Positions 35,591 to 47,299 of a stretch of DNA of 64,000 nt are shown piece after piece. Source of the DNA: Phoenix dactylifera (Eukaryota > Streptophyta > Magnoliopsida > Arecales > Arecaceae); assembly GCF_009389715.1 (NCBI RefSeq), contig NW_024067682.1, forward strand, positions 439,501-503,500, given 5' to 3'. A program made the position numbers and the translations under genes. The first letter of the stretch is position 1, and each line of letters starts with the position of its first letter. The notes beneath the pieces were generated by a model. The model was not told the origin of the DNA, ran no database searches, and was given only the letters and a program-made list of their open reading frames with translations.

Positions 35591-35934
35591 TGGTTTTTTC
35601 TTGACTTAACTATCGACTAGGGCTGGTCCAACTCTTAGACGACTGAGACGGTCACTTGAGGCTCCAGCTGAAACAAGGCCCACTACAGGAAAGGCTTCAA
35701 AAACAAAACAGAAAGAAAAAAGAACTCCTTAGTGAGTTCCTCTTAGGTCGGCCCACTACAAGAAAGGCCTCAAAGACAAAACGGAAAGAAAAAAATGCCC
35801 CTCTTAGTGAGTTTGCCTTGGGCCCCCAAATGCATTGAGCCGCTCCTGCCTTCAACCTACAAAATAATAGACAAGTATCTAACATATAAATCTAACTGAA
35901 TTCAACTCAATCCAAATGTCCATAATTTTACATA
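35591..35934. other. Junction between block A and UBL flank copy 2
   Basis: An insertion of about 230 bp (35620-35855), absent from block B, carries a direct repeat of an AAACAGAAAGAAAAAA-like unit (35702, 35777). Near 35896-35932 the sequence is the reverse complement of block B 50945-51000. Confidence 0.5.
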
Positions 35935-37120
35935 TTTAAACCTCCATCATTAAAACACCAATTAAAACTCTGGTGGATGAGAAAATATTAAGATTTCAAT
36001 TCGATCTTCATTTTTGTTAAAATATTATTATGATTCTCAGTTGGGATCAAGAGATCTTTTAGAGAAGCAGTGTTGGGTTTTTTTCTGAATAGTTTAATAA
36101 TTTATGTTTTGACATCAACTGTTGATAATGTATGTTTGATTCCAATTGGGTGCAGCACAACACTGGTGATGTTTTTCAGGATTAGTGACGAAATGATTGG
36201 AACTTTTGTTCAACATTTCGTCTTGAAGTTGGAGATGTTTTTCATAATTAGTGATGAAACAGTTGGAACTCATTCAACATTGTGGCACCAATTTGCCAAA
36301 GAGAGGTAGCTCAGAAAGAAAGTTCTACTAAAGGGCTGAGTGATACTAGAGGGAACATACAATATGTTGAAGTAGAGGAAGAATATAGATGTCCTAGTAC
36401 TTTTCCTGAAGGTGATCCTCTGTTTAGAGCAATTCTTGGTCACAAGTTAGTCTATTCTCCATCCAACAACTAGATATGATGTTGTTATGAAGACTTAAAT
36501 AGTTGGACAGAGTCATGGGAGGCCTTGAAAAACCCATCCCAATTCCCAAATGGATTCAGTGTTGTTACCCACTAAACTAGCTAAACAAGGAAAAAAGGGG
36601 CAGCATGACTCGTCTAACAACCATTTAAGTCTTTTACTAGCATTGAACAAGCGCAATGCATGTCAATGAAGCAAGGAAGGCTATGGTTCCTCCTCTGATT
36701 GGTCCTCTTGTTTCTCTCAAAATATGATGACTATACTAGACAAGAGAATCATTATCATGTATTTTCTTTTCTTTTCTTTTCTTTTTTTTTGATTTTTTGT
36801 CACTCTCAAACCAGAATACTTGAACAAAGTGAGGTGGTTGCAGTAATAAGAGAAACCAAAACATCTTGGAGAATAGAGAATTTGGTCCATTCTACAACAA
36901 TTACGTTAGTCAGTAGATAAAACATCCATCTTAGCAAGAAGTAGAATATACATCATCAGCACCACCACCACCATCATCATCACAATAACAATACTAATAG
37001 TAATAATAATAGTTGATATAGTAATAATAATAATAATAATTTTAATAATAATAATAATAGCAACAGTATTAGAAGCAGCATTAATAACAATGATAATAAT
37101 AACAATCATTGAAGTTGTTT
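35935..37120 (+). repeat. UBL 3' flank, copy 2 (gene absent)
   Basis: Same landmarks as copies 1 and 4, including the hairpin at 36187-36222, but no UBL coding sequence upstream. A 63-codon frame at 36282 exists only in this copy and is broken in the others, so I do not call a gene. Confidence 0.8.
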
Positions 37121-37193
37121 ATTTTACAAGAGTAGTTCATAGCACAATTAACAGAGAGGGAGTGAGTCATATCCTCAACAAAAAAGGAGTCAT

Positions 37194-37208
37194 TTCCTTG
37201 TATTGTTT
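37194..37208 (+). repeat. SINE target duplication (left)
   Basis: TTCCTTGTATTGTTT, matching TTCCTCGTATTGTTT at 37607-37621 with one difference. Confidence 0.8.
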
Positions 37209-37606
37209 TTTTTTTTTTTTGCTGCTTAAAAAAAGGGGAAAGGGGGAGGATGGGACAAGCCCACCCCCGCGTAGCAACCTCCACTGGGCGCCCATTCCGT
37301 CAGGAGAATATTCGATGCGGGCAGAAATAACCGTGTGTTGGGCACCCGGGCCGGTTTTAGTCGTACCCTCCCCACCCGTGGGCCCAGCTCGGTTATCCCT
37401 CTAGACTCCGACACGAATTCCACGTGTGAATACGTCACACCTAGCACCACTAAGGCTACCAATAGAGCGATACGTCCTTCCAGACCCTATGTCCGAGCAG
37501 GAAGCATCCGGTCTCCACAATTTAATCGATGTCCATACGTTTCGAACTCGAAACCACTTGGTTGGAAGTAAGGCCACACTCCCACTGGGCTACCATCTCA
37601 GTGGTT
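37209..37606 (-). mobile_element. tRNA-derived SINE
   Basis: Non-coding, about 390 bp, transcribed from the minus strand by RNA polymerase III (family knowledge). An A box-like TGGTAGCCCAGTGGGAG lies at 37595-37579 and a B box-like GGTTTCGAGTTCGAAAC at 37555-37539, about 40 nt apart as in tRNA genes. The 3' end is an A run (T run on + at 37206-37220). The 15-bp flanking duplication confirms retroposition. It is much more GC-rich than its surroundings. Open frames across it are accidental. Confidence 0.85.
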
Positions 37607-37621
37607 TTCCTCGTATTGTTT
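37607..37621 (+). repeat. SINE target duplication (right)
   Basis: TTCCTCGTATTGTTT, one difference from 37194-37208. Confidence 0.8.
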
Positions 37622-37859
37622 CAACACCGGCTTCCGCACACTTAATTTTGGAAAAAAATGACAATAGAATATAACCGTGGTTCGATCCTGAGGTAGCAAA
37701 CTCATAATTAAACAAGCAATGGACACACTTTTTCAGCACGTGCAACATCTTTGCTCTTATAAGTACACAATTTTTTCTGATAAATACACCACCATATAGA
37801 TCTTCAGCAAAGAGAGAGAGAGGCACAATTAAATTAATCAAAAGAATTATTATTTCGGT

Positions 37860-37965
37860 ATTGAATTCCATACCAATACTATATTAGTATTGTATTAGTA
37901 TAGTATGGTATGGAGTTTTTGGCATACCGAGTATCGATACCCCATATATATAGGTTAACGATACA
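37860..37965. repeat. Short GGTAT/ATACC palindromic repeat
   Basis: Iterated ATACCAATACTATATTAGTATTG-type inverted sequence and GTATCGATACC. Similar in style to 38880-39065; both look like fragments of one non-autonomous family. Confidence 0.5.
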
Positions 37966-38879
37966 TCAAATTTACTTCAAATAAGTTGATTTTTGGCGTC
38001 CCAACTAGCAATTAGATGCCCCCTTTTTTTTGGATTAAGAACATACATTGCACGTGCCAAATACTTTTAGGATTAATGCCCTGCATAGGCAAACAAATTC
38101 GCCTTGAGCCTAACTCTAAAAGGTGACGGAAGGAAAAGGTCGATGGACAACATATATGTCATTCTCGGAAGGATATTAACCAGCTGGGTGAAACATTACT
38201 TAGAGGATCTATTTTATTTATTAAAAAGAACTGCTGGTTGGATCAAACTTGATGTTTATGCTCGTGGTACCTTTAATTTTATCCTTAATTGCCAAGCAAC
38301 ACAGGGCAATGTTTGAGCCAATATTTCCAAATCTCTTGGACCCCTATGCAGTGTTGCAAGCACATTAAATCTAAAATCATTTTTCACTGCTCCATTCGAT
38401 TACTAGTTTCTATTTAAATAACAAAAATTTCAACAATCTTCATAATACCAAAGGAAGAAAAAAAAACAGATCAGAGAAACAAAATCAGGCATTTCAACTC
38501 GAATCAAAATAAAAAAGAAAACAAGAATTCTGTATCAGTTGTTGTGTCAAAAGGAGGATTCGAATCCATTCAATCAGTATGCTGTTTAACCAGCATCCGT
38601 GGACCTAATAATCACCATAAGAACAAAGAAAAGAATTCTAAAAATTTCCTGGAATTGTGTGTGTGTGAGAGAGAGAGAGACAGAGAGAGAGATTTTATTT
38701 ACTTTGAGAGGATTAAGGGATGTTTATCGGTGAAAGAGCTTGCGAAGCGGCGGAGCTCGGCGTCAATCTTGTGTGCACCTGCACATGTATGAGCGCGCAC
38801 AAGAGAAATAAATCCTCTCCCTAACCTCCAGTTTTAATTCCAAAAAATCAAAATAAAAATATAGTTTAGATCAAAGTTT
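37966..38879. other. Intergenic, no gene seen
   Basis: A (GA)n microsatellite at about 38668-38692 is the only clear structure. The short frames at 38104 and 38544 have no recognisable features. Confidence 0.6.
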
Positions 38880-39065
38880 ACCATATCGGTCGGTACTGAT
38901 ACATATCGACCATACCGTACCAATACCGATATCGAACTGATATGTGATACAAAGAACGTATGAACACTCAGTATACCGAACCAACCTCGTAGCGAGCATA
39001 CTGATACTATAATAGGATGGTATCGATATAGGATCCGATACCGAGACGGTATATATTAGTCTAGA
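38880..39065. repeat. Palindrome-rich TACCGATA repeat element
   Basis: Many copies in both orientations of CGGTACTGATA, ACCGATATCG, CCGATACCGAG and CGGTATA. Such 'TACCG' repeats are frequent in palm and related monocot genomes (from memory). Termini and duplication not identified. Confidence 0.5.
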
Positions 39066-39320
39066 TCAATATTTATAGTCTTTGGCTTTCAAAAGCCTAG
39101 TTTTATTTTTGTTTAAAAAAATGAACCTACATTAATAGTTAAAATAAACTATGCCAGTAGATCTGATTTTGAAAAAGTTGTGTACAATCTTCAGAAGACC
39201 ACACCCTCATAACCATTTATCTCCCAAGAGCTATATTTCACCCAATGCCCCGCTGCTGAACTGTCTGTTTGGCGTAAGGCCCGGCCCGTAAGCAGGCCTA
39301 ATGTAGTAACAAGTGGACGT

Positions 39321-39460
39321 CGCTGGGATTAACCCGGGATTTGATCCGTTTCGCAACTCGCCGGCCTTTTCCCCCTGTTTTGTGAGCTCGGCCGCTGCCG
39401 TCCACTTGGGCCCGACGTTGAAGCCCGGCAGCAGGCAAGCGGGCTGCGGCTCCGCCATGT
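39321..39460. repeat. 140-bp GC-rich direct repeat, copy 1
   Basis: Matches 39863-40005 with few changes, from GCTGGGATTAAC to CTCCGCCATGT. On the minus strand both begin with ATGGCGGAGC and read MAEPQPACLLPGFNV- or MAELQPACLPLGFNV-like, a possible captured gene 5' end. I recognise no family. Confidence 0.8.
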
Positions 39461-39862
39461 AAGAAGGCCTGGTTTCTTTCTTAGTTTATAGTTCTTGAGC
39501 GAGGCGTGGAGTGGAACATGGCCCGTGGCCTGGCATTGGAACGAAGCCCAAATAGCCGTAAGAATCCCAATCCTGGTCGGACACAAGTTCGTCTCCTTCT
39601 CAACCTCCGGCGAGTTCGCCGTTTATTTAAACGCACGCCTCCCTTCTTGTGTAGCGCATCCTAGTTCCTAGAGCTCTCTCTCTCTCTCTGTTGGTTTCAT
39701 ATCAGATCTTTGGCTTCCGTCCAACGCCCTGCTTGGACTTCGCTGCGGTCACCGGCTAACCTCGCCGGAGATCCGGTAAGAGCCCTTCTTCTCCTTGGTT
39801 TTTCTTGCCCTCATATTCCATGTTAAGTAAAACCATGATTTGTTCGATTTCTGGCGAGAAAT

Positions 39863-40005
39863 CGCTGGGATTAACCGGGATTTGATCCCCCCTGTTTCGC
39901 AACTCGCCGGCCTTTCCCCGTGTTTTGTGAACTCGGCCGCTGCCGTCCCCTTCGGCCCGACATTGAAGCCCAGCGGCAGGCAAGCGGGCTGCAGCTCCGC
40001 CATGT
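39863..40005. repeat. 140-bp GC-rich direct repeat, copy 2
   Basis: Partner of 39321-39460, 542 bp downstream in the same orientation. Confidence 0.8.
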
Positions 40006-40689
40006 TCTGTTTCCTTTATTTCCGGCCACTTGCCGTCCATCCGCTGTTGGCTGTTGCTTTCTGACGGCCGGTCGGGACTAATGGCAGCACCACCGTGACC
40101 TCGGTAGCTATCCTCTGCTATCAGGAAAAACCTTTTTTATCTTTCCTCACGTCCTCTGCCTTTATGTTAGTCTCTTTTTTGTTCTGCCTATACTTCTATC
40201 TTTCTCTCTCTTGTGACGGACAGACCTACTGCGTCGCTTCTCGTATGGTCAGAATGGATCCCAACTCAGCTCTACTCCCGGGAGACTAATTTCCACAAAA
40301 TATTTTTTGATTATTCAATTTGATATTATAAGAGGGTGCTGAAATTTATAATTTTGATTTTTAATTTGGATAAATTTTTGATAAAAATATAATATCTGAA
40401 TATTTAGTTTTAATAGAGAATTTCATAATTAGTTAGTTTTATGTGCTTATGGTCTGCACTGTACTGCGCTACGCAGGGTAAGTAATAATTCATCTTCTCT
40501 AGATTTTTCAATTAATTGGAATAAGTGTTTGACATTACATAAATTATGAGTTGATTATGTATGATTTATGAATTTTATAGATCAATATTTTGAACAAAAA
40601 ATTTTATTTAGCATGTTCAATTGTTTTTTTTATAAAGCACATTTTTGATTTAACTATAAGCAAGCTTAGGATTTAGCTATAAACACCAC

Positions 40690-41350
40690 TAGAAACTGCT
40701 CAAGATTTAGCTATAAACACCATTAAGACTCGGTGAGTGAGAAGAGAGTATGATTTCATTTTGTTCTTCATTTTGGTTCAAATATTATTATGATTCGTAA
40801 TTAGGAATCAAGAGATCTTTCAAAGATGCTGTGTTAGGTTTTTCAAAATATTTTAATAATTTATGTTATGTCATCAACTATTATCACGACCGAACCCGAG
40901 GATAGATGAGAAGAGACACCGATTCCAATTTGGGTTCGTCACATCTAATAGTCGAACACTAACAATGTTTCTCAAGATTAGTGACGAAGTAGTTGGAATA
41001 TTATTCTGCATTTTGTCTTAAATACATGGAGATAATTTTCTTAATTAGCGATGAAAAAGCTGGAATTTATTCAACATTTTGGCTCTTGAGTTACATAGCC
41101 AATTTACCAAAGAGAACAAACTCAGAAAGAAAGTTCTACTAAAGGGATGAGGGATACTGGAGAGAAAATTTAATCTGTTGAAGAATAGGAAGAGTTATAG
41201 ATATCTTAATCCTTTCCAAGAGATGTTCCCTTTGTTTAGAACATTCTGAGTCAGAAGTTAATCTGTTGTCAATCCAACAATTAGATATGTTGATATGAAG
41301 GCTTAAATAGTTGAACGGAACCATGGGAAGTGTAGAAAAACCAAACAAAG
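40690..41350 (+). repeat. UBL 3' flank, copy 3 (diverged, gene absent)
   Basis: Shares AAGAGATCTTT, ATTAGTGACGAAGTAG, GAAAGTTCTACTAAAGGGATGAG and ACTTAAATAGTTG-like landmarks with copies 1, 2 and 4, but is the most diverged and carries a GACCGAACCCGAGG insertion near 40888. No UBL frame upstream. Confidence 0.7.
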
Positions 41351-42861
41351 AGAGATGATTATCCAGCTAAAACCAAACTCGACGACAAATGCAAAATAAA
41401 TTCAGGATAAACCGAAATAATTTCTTATCTTGGTGGCGACCAAATGAAAACGAGCTGGCATTCTACCTGATATACTTATTTTAGTTTATCGTTCACTTGG
41501 TATGCTTAGAACCTAGTTCGGAATGTTAATACTCACTAGCTGGTTTAGCTCACTTTTGTTTTTTTTTTCTATTTTCACATTTTGAATAGTGGCTTGGAGG
41601 AGTGCAAGCATAGATTTACTTTGGAGTTCCTAGTAGATCTAGTTGTCTTTGAATATTTGTGTCTAATTAGACTTCTTGTCTATTAGCGTTATTTTTCGTT
41701 CTTTGGAGACTCTTATTTGATTTATTGCCCATAATGTGTTGGAGCATTATGACTCTGTCATTTTGGATTAATAGTTTGTTGAGAAAAATCTATTACTTAG
41801 ATTAATCATTTCCTTGTATCTGGAGGATTGAGTAAGCCTTGTTTTTATATCGAATTTATTAAGATTTGATTAAGTTTGTTAATCAAGTAGCCTAACATGA
41901 TTATAAGCATGTGACATCTGCCATGCTCTTGGTTCCGGGGCATTACATTACTTTTCGTTAAACCATCCCAAAACTAGATTTGGAGTTAGTTTAGAGATAC
42001 CCATGCGAACTCTATGATATCCGCTCTATCCCAACAATGCCCATTTGTTAATCAACTCTCTTTACATTTCTTCTCTATACCTATTGAATGGATGGAAGAG
42101 AGAAACCACTTCCCTCTCTAGAAATTCATCAAAATTTGAAAAAAAAATAGAGCAAATAATATTTCTACCATGTATATGTTTGTATGTATATATTCCCATA
42201 CTTATACTAGGATTTTAATCCAAGTCATGAGTTAGAGAGTTATTCCCATATTGTTCCAGTTGGATTTGAATGGGAAACCTTTCCTGACAGCTACACTATC
42301 GAGGCCCAAAGTAGGAACAGCCGGGTAGTCTCCTATTTTGTTACTAATTGGCAAAAGGTATAAGATGGTATCTCTAAAAATTCGTCTCGAGTTTTAAGTG
42401 GTGAGAGTTGGGTTCTTAGTTCTCATACTTAGTTGGATTAGCAATTAATAGTCTTAGTTGAACTGGAATTGCTGGAGTTTTTATGGAGCAGCCATAATAG
42501 TTAATGTACCGTGGGATCAAACATGGAGTGGGTGGGTTCTTTAGTCTACAACGGCAGTCAACTTGGACAACAACCCGTCTCCTACTTGGAGTTTGTGGCT
42601 GAGTCAAAATAAAGGCTTTATGCGAGATTCTGTGGGAAATCGGAGTCCTTGTAGAAGCGGGCCGTCATTTGTTTTTATATACGGAGGTATTGTATCATAG
42701 GTTGCAGAAGAGGCTGTGGGCGCTCCTCCACAAAGCCGGCAAATTTCTGGTGCTCAATAGCCGTGATCACGTCGAGCTCTAGACAAGGTACTTGGTTTCT
42801 CCTGAAGTCCACTGCGGAGGAGCAACCCGTAAATTAGAGCGTCAGAAGACAGACAGATATA

Positions 42862-42866
42862 TATAT
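42862..42866 (+). repeat. Probable target duplication (TATAT)
   Basis: TATAT before the left LTR, and TATAT at 48571-48575 after the right LTR. The site is a TA microsatellite, so the duplication is weak evidence by itself. Confidence 0.5.
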
Positions 42867-43218
42867 TGTTGCGGAAAATACAGGATCCAAACGGCGAACA
42901 GAACAATGCATAGAATTGAGAGAGGAAGAGGAAGAAGAAATTGAACACAGAGATTTACGTGGTTCGGCAATGTGCCTACGTCCACGAGAGCGAAACGGCC
43001 GTAACTTTTCTTCTGTCACCTAATAACAAGGGTTACAAGATATTTATAGCTAAACCCTAACCCTAGAGTCCCAATCCCTATCAGCATCCCTGGTAAAATA
43101 AAATATTACATAATTATCCCAAAGATAAATATATCCCGTCGCTTCGCTCCGCTCCGTTAGAATACTAGTGTACCACTCAAATAAGAATACCACTTAATAT
43201 GAGCCACTTATTCTAACA
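42867..43218 (-). repeat. Tnt1-like 3' LTR
   Basis: 352 bp, ends TGTTGCGG and TTCTAACA on +. It differs from 48219-48570 at nine positions in my count, all transitions, with no indel. Confidence 0.92.
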
Positions 43219-43389
43219 ATCTCCACCTTGGCCAATATTCACCCCTTAGGAGAAAAATAACCTGGGACACCACCTGACGCTGATAGGTTGGAACACATCC
43301 TCTCTAGCACCTAGAGATGTTAACCAAGTCCAAGCAATGCTTGAACTTGGCTGCAGTAACAGGTTTTGTCAACATGTCTGCTGCATTTT

Positions 43390-46300
43390 CAGAAGTGTGA
43401 ACTTTCTCAAGCAATATATCACCGGAAAAAAACCAACTCCCTGATCTTGTGATACCTCACATCTATGTGCTTGGTTCTCGCATGATACACCTGGTTCTTC
43501 GCCAAATAGATCGCACTCTGACTGTCACAATGCAACTGAACTCCACCTTGCTGAACACCCAGCTCCTTGACTAATCCCGTTAACCACAATGCTTCCTTGG
43601 CAGCCTCAGCCACTGCCATATACTCTGACTCAGTCGTAGATAGTGCAACTAGAGACTGTACCATGGACCTCCAACTGATAGGCCCTCGTGCAAGAGCAAA
43701 TACATAGCCTGTAGTCGACCTCCTGTCATCCAAGTCCCCTGCATAATCTGCATCAACATACCCCACGACTGAAGGATCATCTTGCTGTCTGACAAACATG
43801 ATACCATGGTCTGTAGTACTCCTCAAGTATCTGAAAATCTACTTGACTGCATTCCAATGCTGTCTCCCTGGATTCGCCATAAACTTGCTCACTGCACTAA
43901 CTGCATGCGCCAAATCCGGCCTAGTACAAACCATAGCATACATCAGACACCCCACTGCACTAGCATATGGAACCTTTGACATGTCTTCAATTTCTTTTTC
44001 TGTCTTTGGGCACTATGAGGTAGACAATCTGAAATGATTCGCTAAAGGTGTGCTCACTGGCTTCGCATTACCCATGCTGAACCTCTCCAACACCTTTTGT
44101 ATATAACTACCCTGAGATAACCACAATTTTCTGGAATCTCTGTCCCTGCGAATCTCCATCCCAAGAATCTTCTTGGCCGCGCCCAAATCTTTCATGTCAA
44201 ACTCTCTACTCAACAAAGTCTTTAACTTGTTGACTTCATTCATACTCTTCGCAGCAATCAACATATCATCCACATAAAGTAACAGAAAAATAAAAGAACC
44301 ATCATCAAGGCTCCTCACATAAACACAACAGTCATACTCACATCTCCTGTAGCCAATCCGAATCATGTAAGAGTCAAAACGCTTGTACCACTGCCTCGGA
44401 GATTGCTTTAGCCCATAAAGTGACTTTCTCAATTTACAGACTAAGTGCTCCTGTCCAAGTTCTGAAAATCCTTCTGGCTGCTGCATGTAAATCTGCTCCT
44501 CCAACTCACCATGAAGAAAAGCTGTCTTTACATCCATCTGCTCTAACTCCATATCATAATGTGCTACCAATGCCAACACTACCCTGATGGAAGTGTGTCT
44601 GACCACTGGGAAGAAAATCTCATCATAGTCAATCCCAGCTCTCTGTGAGTATCCCTTTGCTACCAGACGTGCCTTGAACTTTTTTCCTTCTTTTTCTGAT
44701 ACTGCTTCCTTTTTCTTGAACACCCACTTGCATCCTATCGCTTTCTTCCCCTTCGGAAGCTCCACCAACTTCCATGTCTGATTTTTCTTCAAAGATTCCA
44801 TCTCCTCCATCATAGCACCCATCCATTTACTCTTCTCCTGGCTGTGTACTGCCTCCTGAAAAGTAGTAGGATCTCCACTGCTAGTGATTAATGCATAGAA
44901 AACCAAATCTTCAAAACCATACCTAGTTGGTGGCTTGATAGTGCGCTTAGGTCTGTCTGTGGTTATATTATGTTGCTCTTGATCGGCTGAGGTAGAAGTC
45001 TCTGTACCCTGAACATTATTCTCCTTGACAGAACTCTCTAACTCCACCTGCACCACCTGCTTATTGCTGCTGCAACTTTCTGGCATCTGCTTCTCTTCTT
45101 CTTGAGTACTTTTCAATATGGCTTTCTCATCAAAAACCACATCTCTGCTGATCACCACCTTGTTTGCCTTCGAATCCCAAAGCTTGTACCCTTTCACCCC
45201 TTTCTGATACCCCAGAAAGATACACTGTCTAGACTTCGGGTCTAGCTTTGACCTCTCCTCACTAGGAATATGCACATAGGCAGGACATCCAAGTACTCTC
45301 AAACCGGAGTAGTCTACCTCATTACCTGTCCATACCTCCTCTGCAACCTTACCATCTAGTGCTGCCCTAGGTGACCTGTTAATCAAGAAGCATGCCATAT
45401 TCACTGCCTCTGCCCAGAAGTTCTTTGCAAGCCCTGCATTTTAACCTGAGACACCGTGCTCTTTCAGCTACAGTCCTGTTCGTTCTTTTCGCCATAGTCC
45501 TGTTCGTTCTTTCCGCCACACCGTTCTGCTGAGGTGTCTTGCGTACTGTGAAGTGTCTCTTAATCCCATGCTGCTCACAAAACTCAATGAACTTTGAATC
45601 TGTGTACTCAGTCCCATTGTCTGACCTGAGGCATTTGATCTTTCTCTCTGTCTGATTCTCTACTTCAGCTTTCCACAACTTGAACTTGGCAAACGTTTCT
45701 GACTTGTGCTGCATGAAGTACACCCAGACCTTTCTCGAGAAATCATCAATAAAAGTTACGAAATATGTATGTCCACCCCGTGATGCTACTCTAACTGGTC
45801 CCCAAACATCTGTATAAATATAGTCAAGAATACCCTCTGTCTTGTGCGTGGCAGTCCTGAATTGAACCTTGTTCTGTTTTCCAAGAACACAATACTTGCA
45901 GAAATTCAGTTTGCAAGTTTTAATACCCTTCAGGAAATTTCTTTTATGCAGTTCCAGCATACCACGTTCACTCATATGACCCAAACGCATATGCCACAAG
46001 ACTGTATTATCAGACTCAGATTCTGCAGCAGCAACTCCACCTACAACAGTAGTCCCTATCAACCTGTAGATGTTCCCTGCTACTTTCTGCCCCTTCATCA
46101 CTGTCATAGCACCTCTACTAACCTTCATTACTCCACCTTGAGACTTGTAACAAAACCCGTTAGAGTCTAAGGTACCCAATGAAATTAGATTCTTTCTCAA
46201 ATCTGGAACATGTCTAACATCACACAACGTTCTAACCACACCATCAAACATAGTAATTCTGATATTCCCTATTCCAATAACTTTGCAAGATGCATTATTA

Positions 46301-47265
46301 CCCATCAAAACAGAACCAGAATTAACTAACCTGTAGGTATCAAACCAATCTTTATTGGGCGTCATGTGATAGGAACATGCTGAATCTAGAATCCAAGAAT
46401 CCGCGAGATGATCTGAACTGGATGAAACTGAAAGTATATCACCATCACTGCTCTCTGTGTCTTCTTTCACTATATTTGCAGACTTGAACCCTTCAGATCT
46501 GTCATCATCTTTACCCTTCTTTTTCTCAGGACAATTTCGCTTTATGTGACCCTGTTTTCCACACTTGTAGCACGTTATGCTCTTCTTTTTCCTGGATTTA
46601 GACCGAAATTTACTGCGATTTGATCCATTCCTTGTGTTGCTTCTTCCACGCTCCTGGTTACCCTTCACCACTAAACCTTCTCCCTGAGAACTCTCAGCAC
46701 TGGCTTTCTTCCTCTGATGAAAACCTAACAAGGCTCCAATGACGTCCTCTAACTCTAGGGTCTCCTTTCCCCATGTCAGAGTTGTAACCAAATTTTCGTA
46801 CGTAGGAGAAGCGGGTAAAGAATGCAATAACATCAACGCTTTGTCTTCGTCTTCGAACTTCACATCAACTCACTGTAGATCACTGATAATCTGATTGAAC
46901 ACGTTGATATGTTGGCTTAAATCAGCACCCTCTGTCATCTTAAGACCGTACAGTTTCTGCTTAAGATAGAGCTTGTTCGTCAACGACTTGGACATGTACC
47001 GACTCTCCAATTTTGACCAAATTGCTGCCGGCGATTCTTCGTCCATGACATGATACATCACGTCATCAGCCAGACAAAGTCGTATATTTGAAACAGCCTT
47101 AGCCTCCAATTCCTTCCACTCTGCATTACCCATGTCATCTGGTTTCTTTCCATACAAGGCCTTCACCATACCTTGTGATACTAACAGATTCTTCACCCTT
47201 CTCTGCCATAGCCCGAAATTCCCAGTTCCATCGAACTTTATCACATCGAACTTTGCAGAAGACAT
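43390..47265 (-). pseudogene. gag-pol: Tnt1-like gag-pol, several breaks
   Basis: ATG at 47265 (MSSAKFDV); an upstream TTG at 47289 is not a likely start. Gag runs to a TGA near 46867-46869, after which the same frame continues. A knuckle CYKCGKQGHIKRNC, protease DSA (ILDSACSYHM), integrase finger LWHMRLGHMS ... CKYCVLGK, and a DDE core with CLRSDNGTEY follow. At 45472-45519 a 24-bp unit is tandemly duplicated inside the ERTNRT region, then a frameshift near 45404-45450. RT has YVDDMLIA near 44266-44280. Further stops are TAG near 44011 and TAG near 43841 in RNase H, and an indel in an A run near 43425 breaks the end. It cannot encode a working polyprotein, though each domain is easily recognised. 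Confidence 0.9.
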
Positions 47266-47299
47266 CCCTACAATCTTATCTTTTTGCAATATAAATTAT

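Larger units (their letters stand above)
39200..40500 (+). mobile_element. LTR-like GC-rich region
   Basis: A TATTTAAA box near 39624, a CT microsatellite (39673-39689), a donor-like CCGGTAAGAG near 39773, and GGTAAGTAA at 40477-40485, resembling the promoter/leader part of the gypsy-type LTR at 3238-5340. Ends not identified. A true gene promoter is the alternative; no coding exon follows that I can recognise. Confidence 0.4.

Noticed and set aside
36282..36473. 63-codon frame in UBL flank copy 2
   Set aside because: Broken in the homologous copies 1 and 4; no coding signature.
37539..37595. tRNA gene
   Set aside because: A and B boxes are present but no cloverleaf can be completed; the A tail and target duplication show a SINE.
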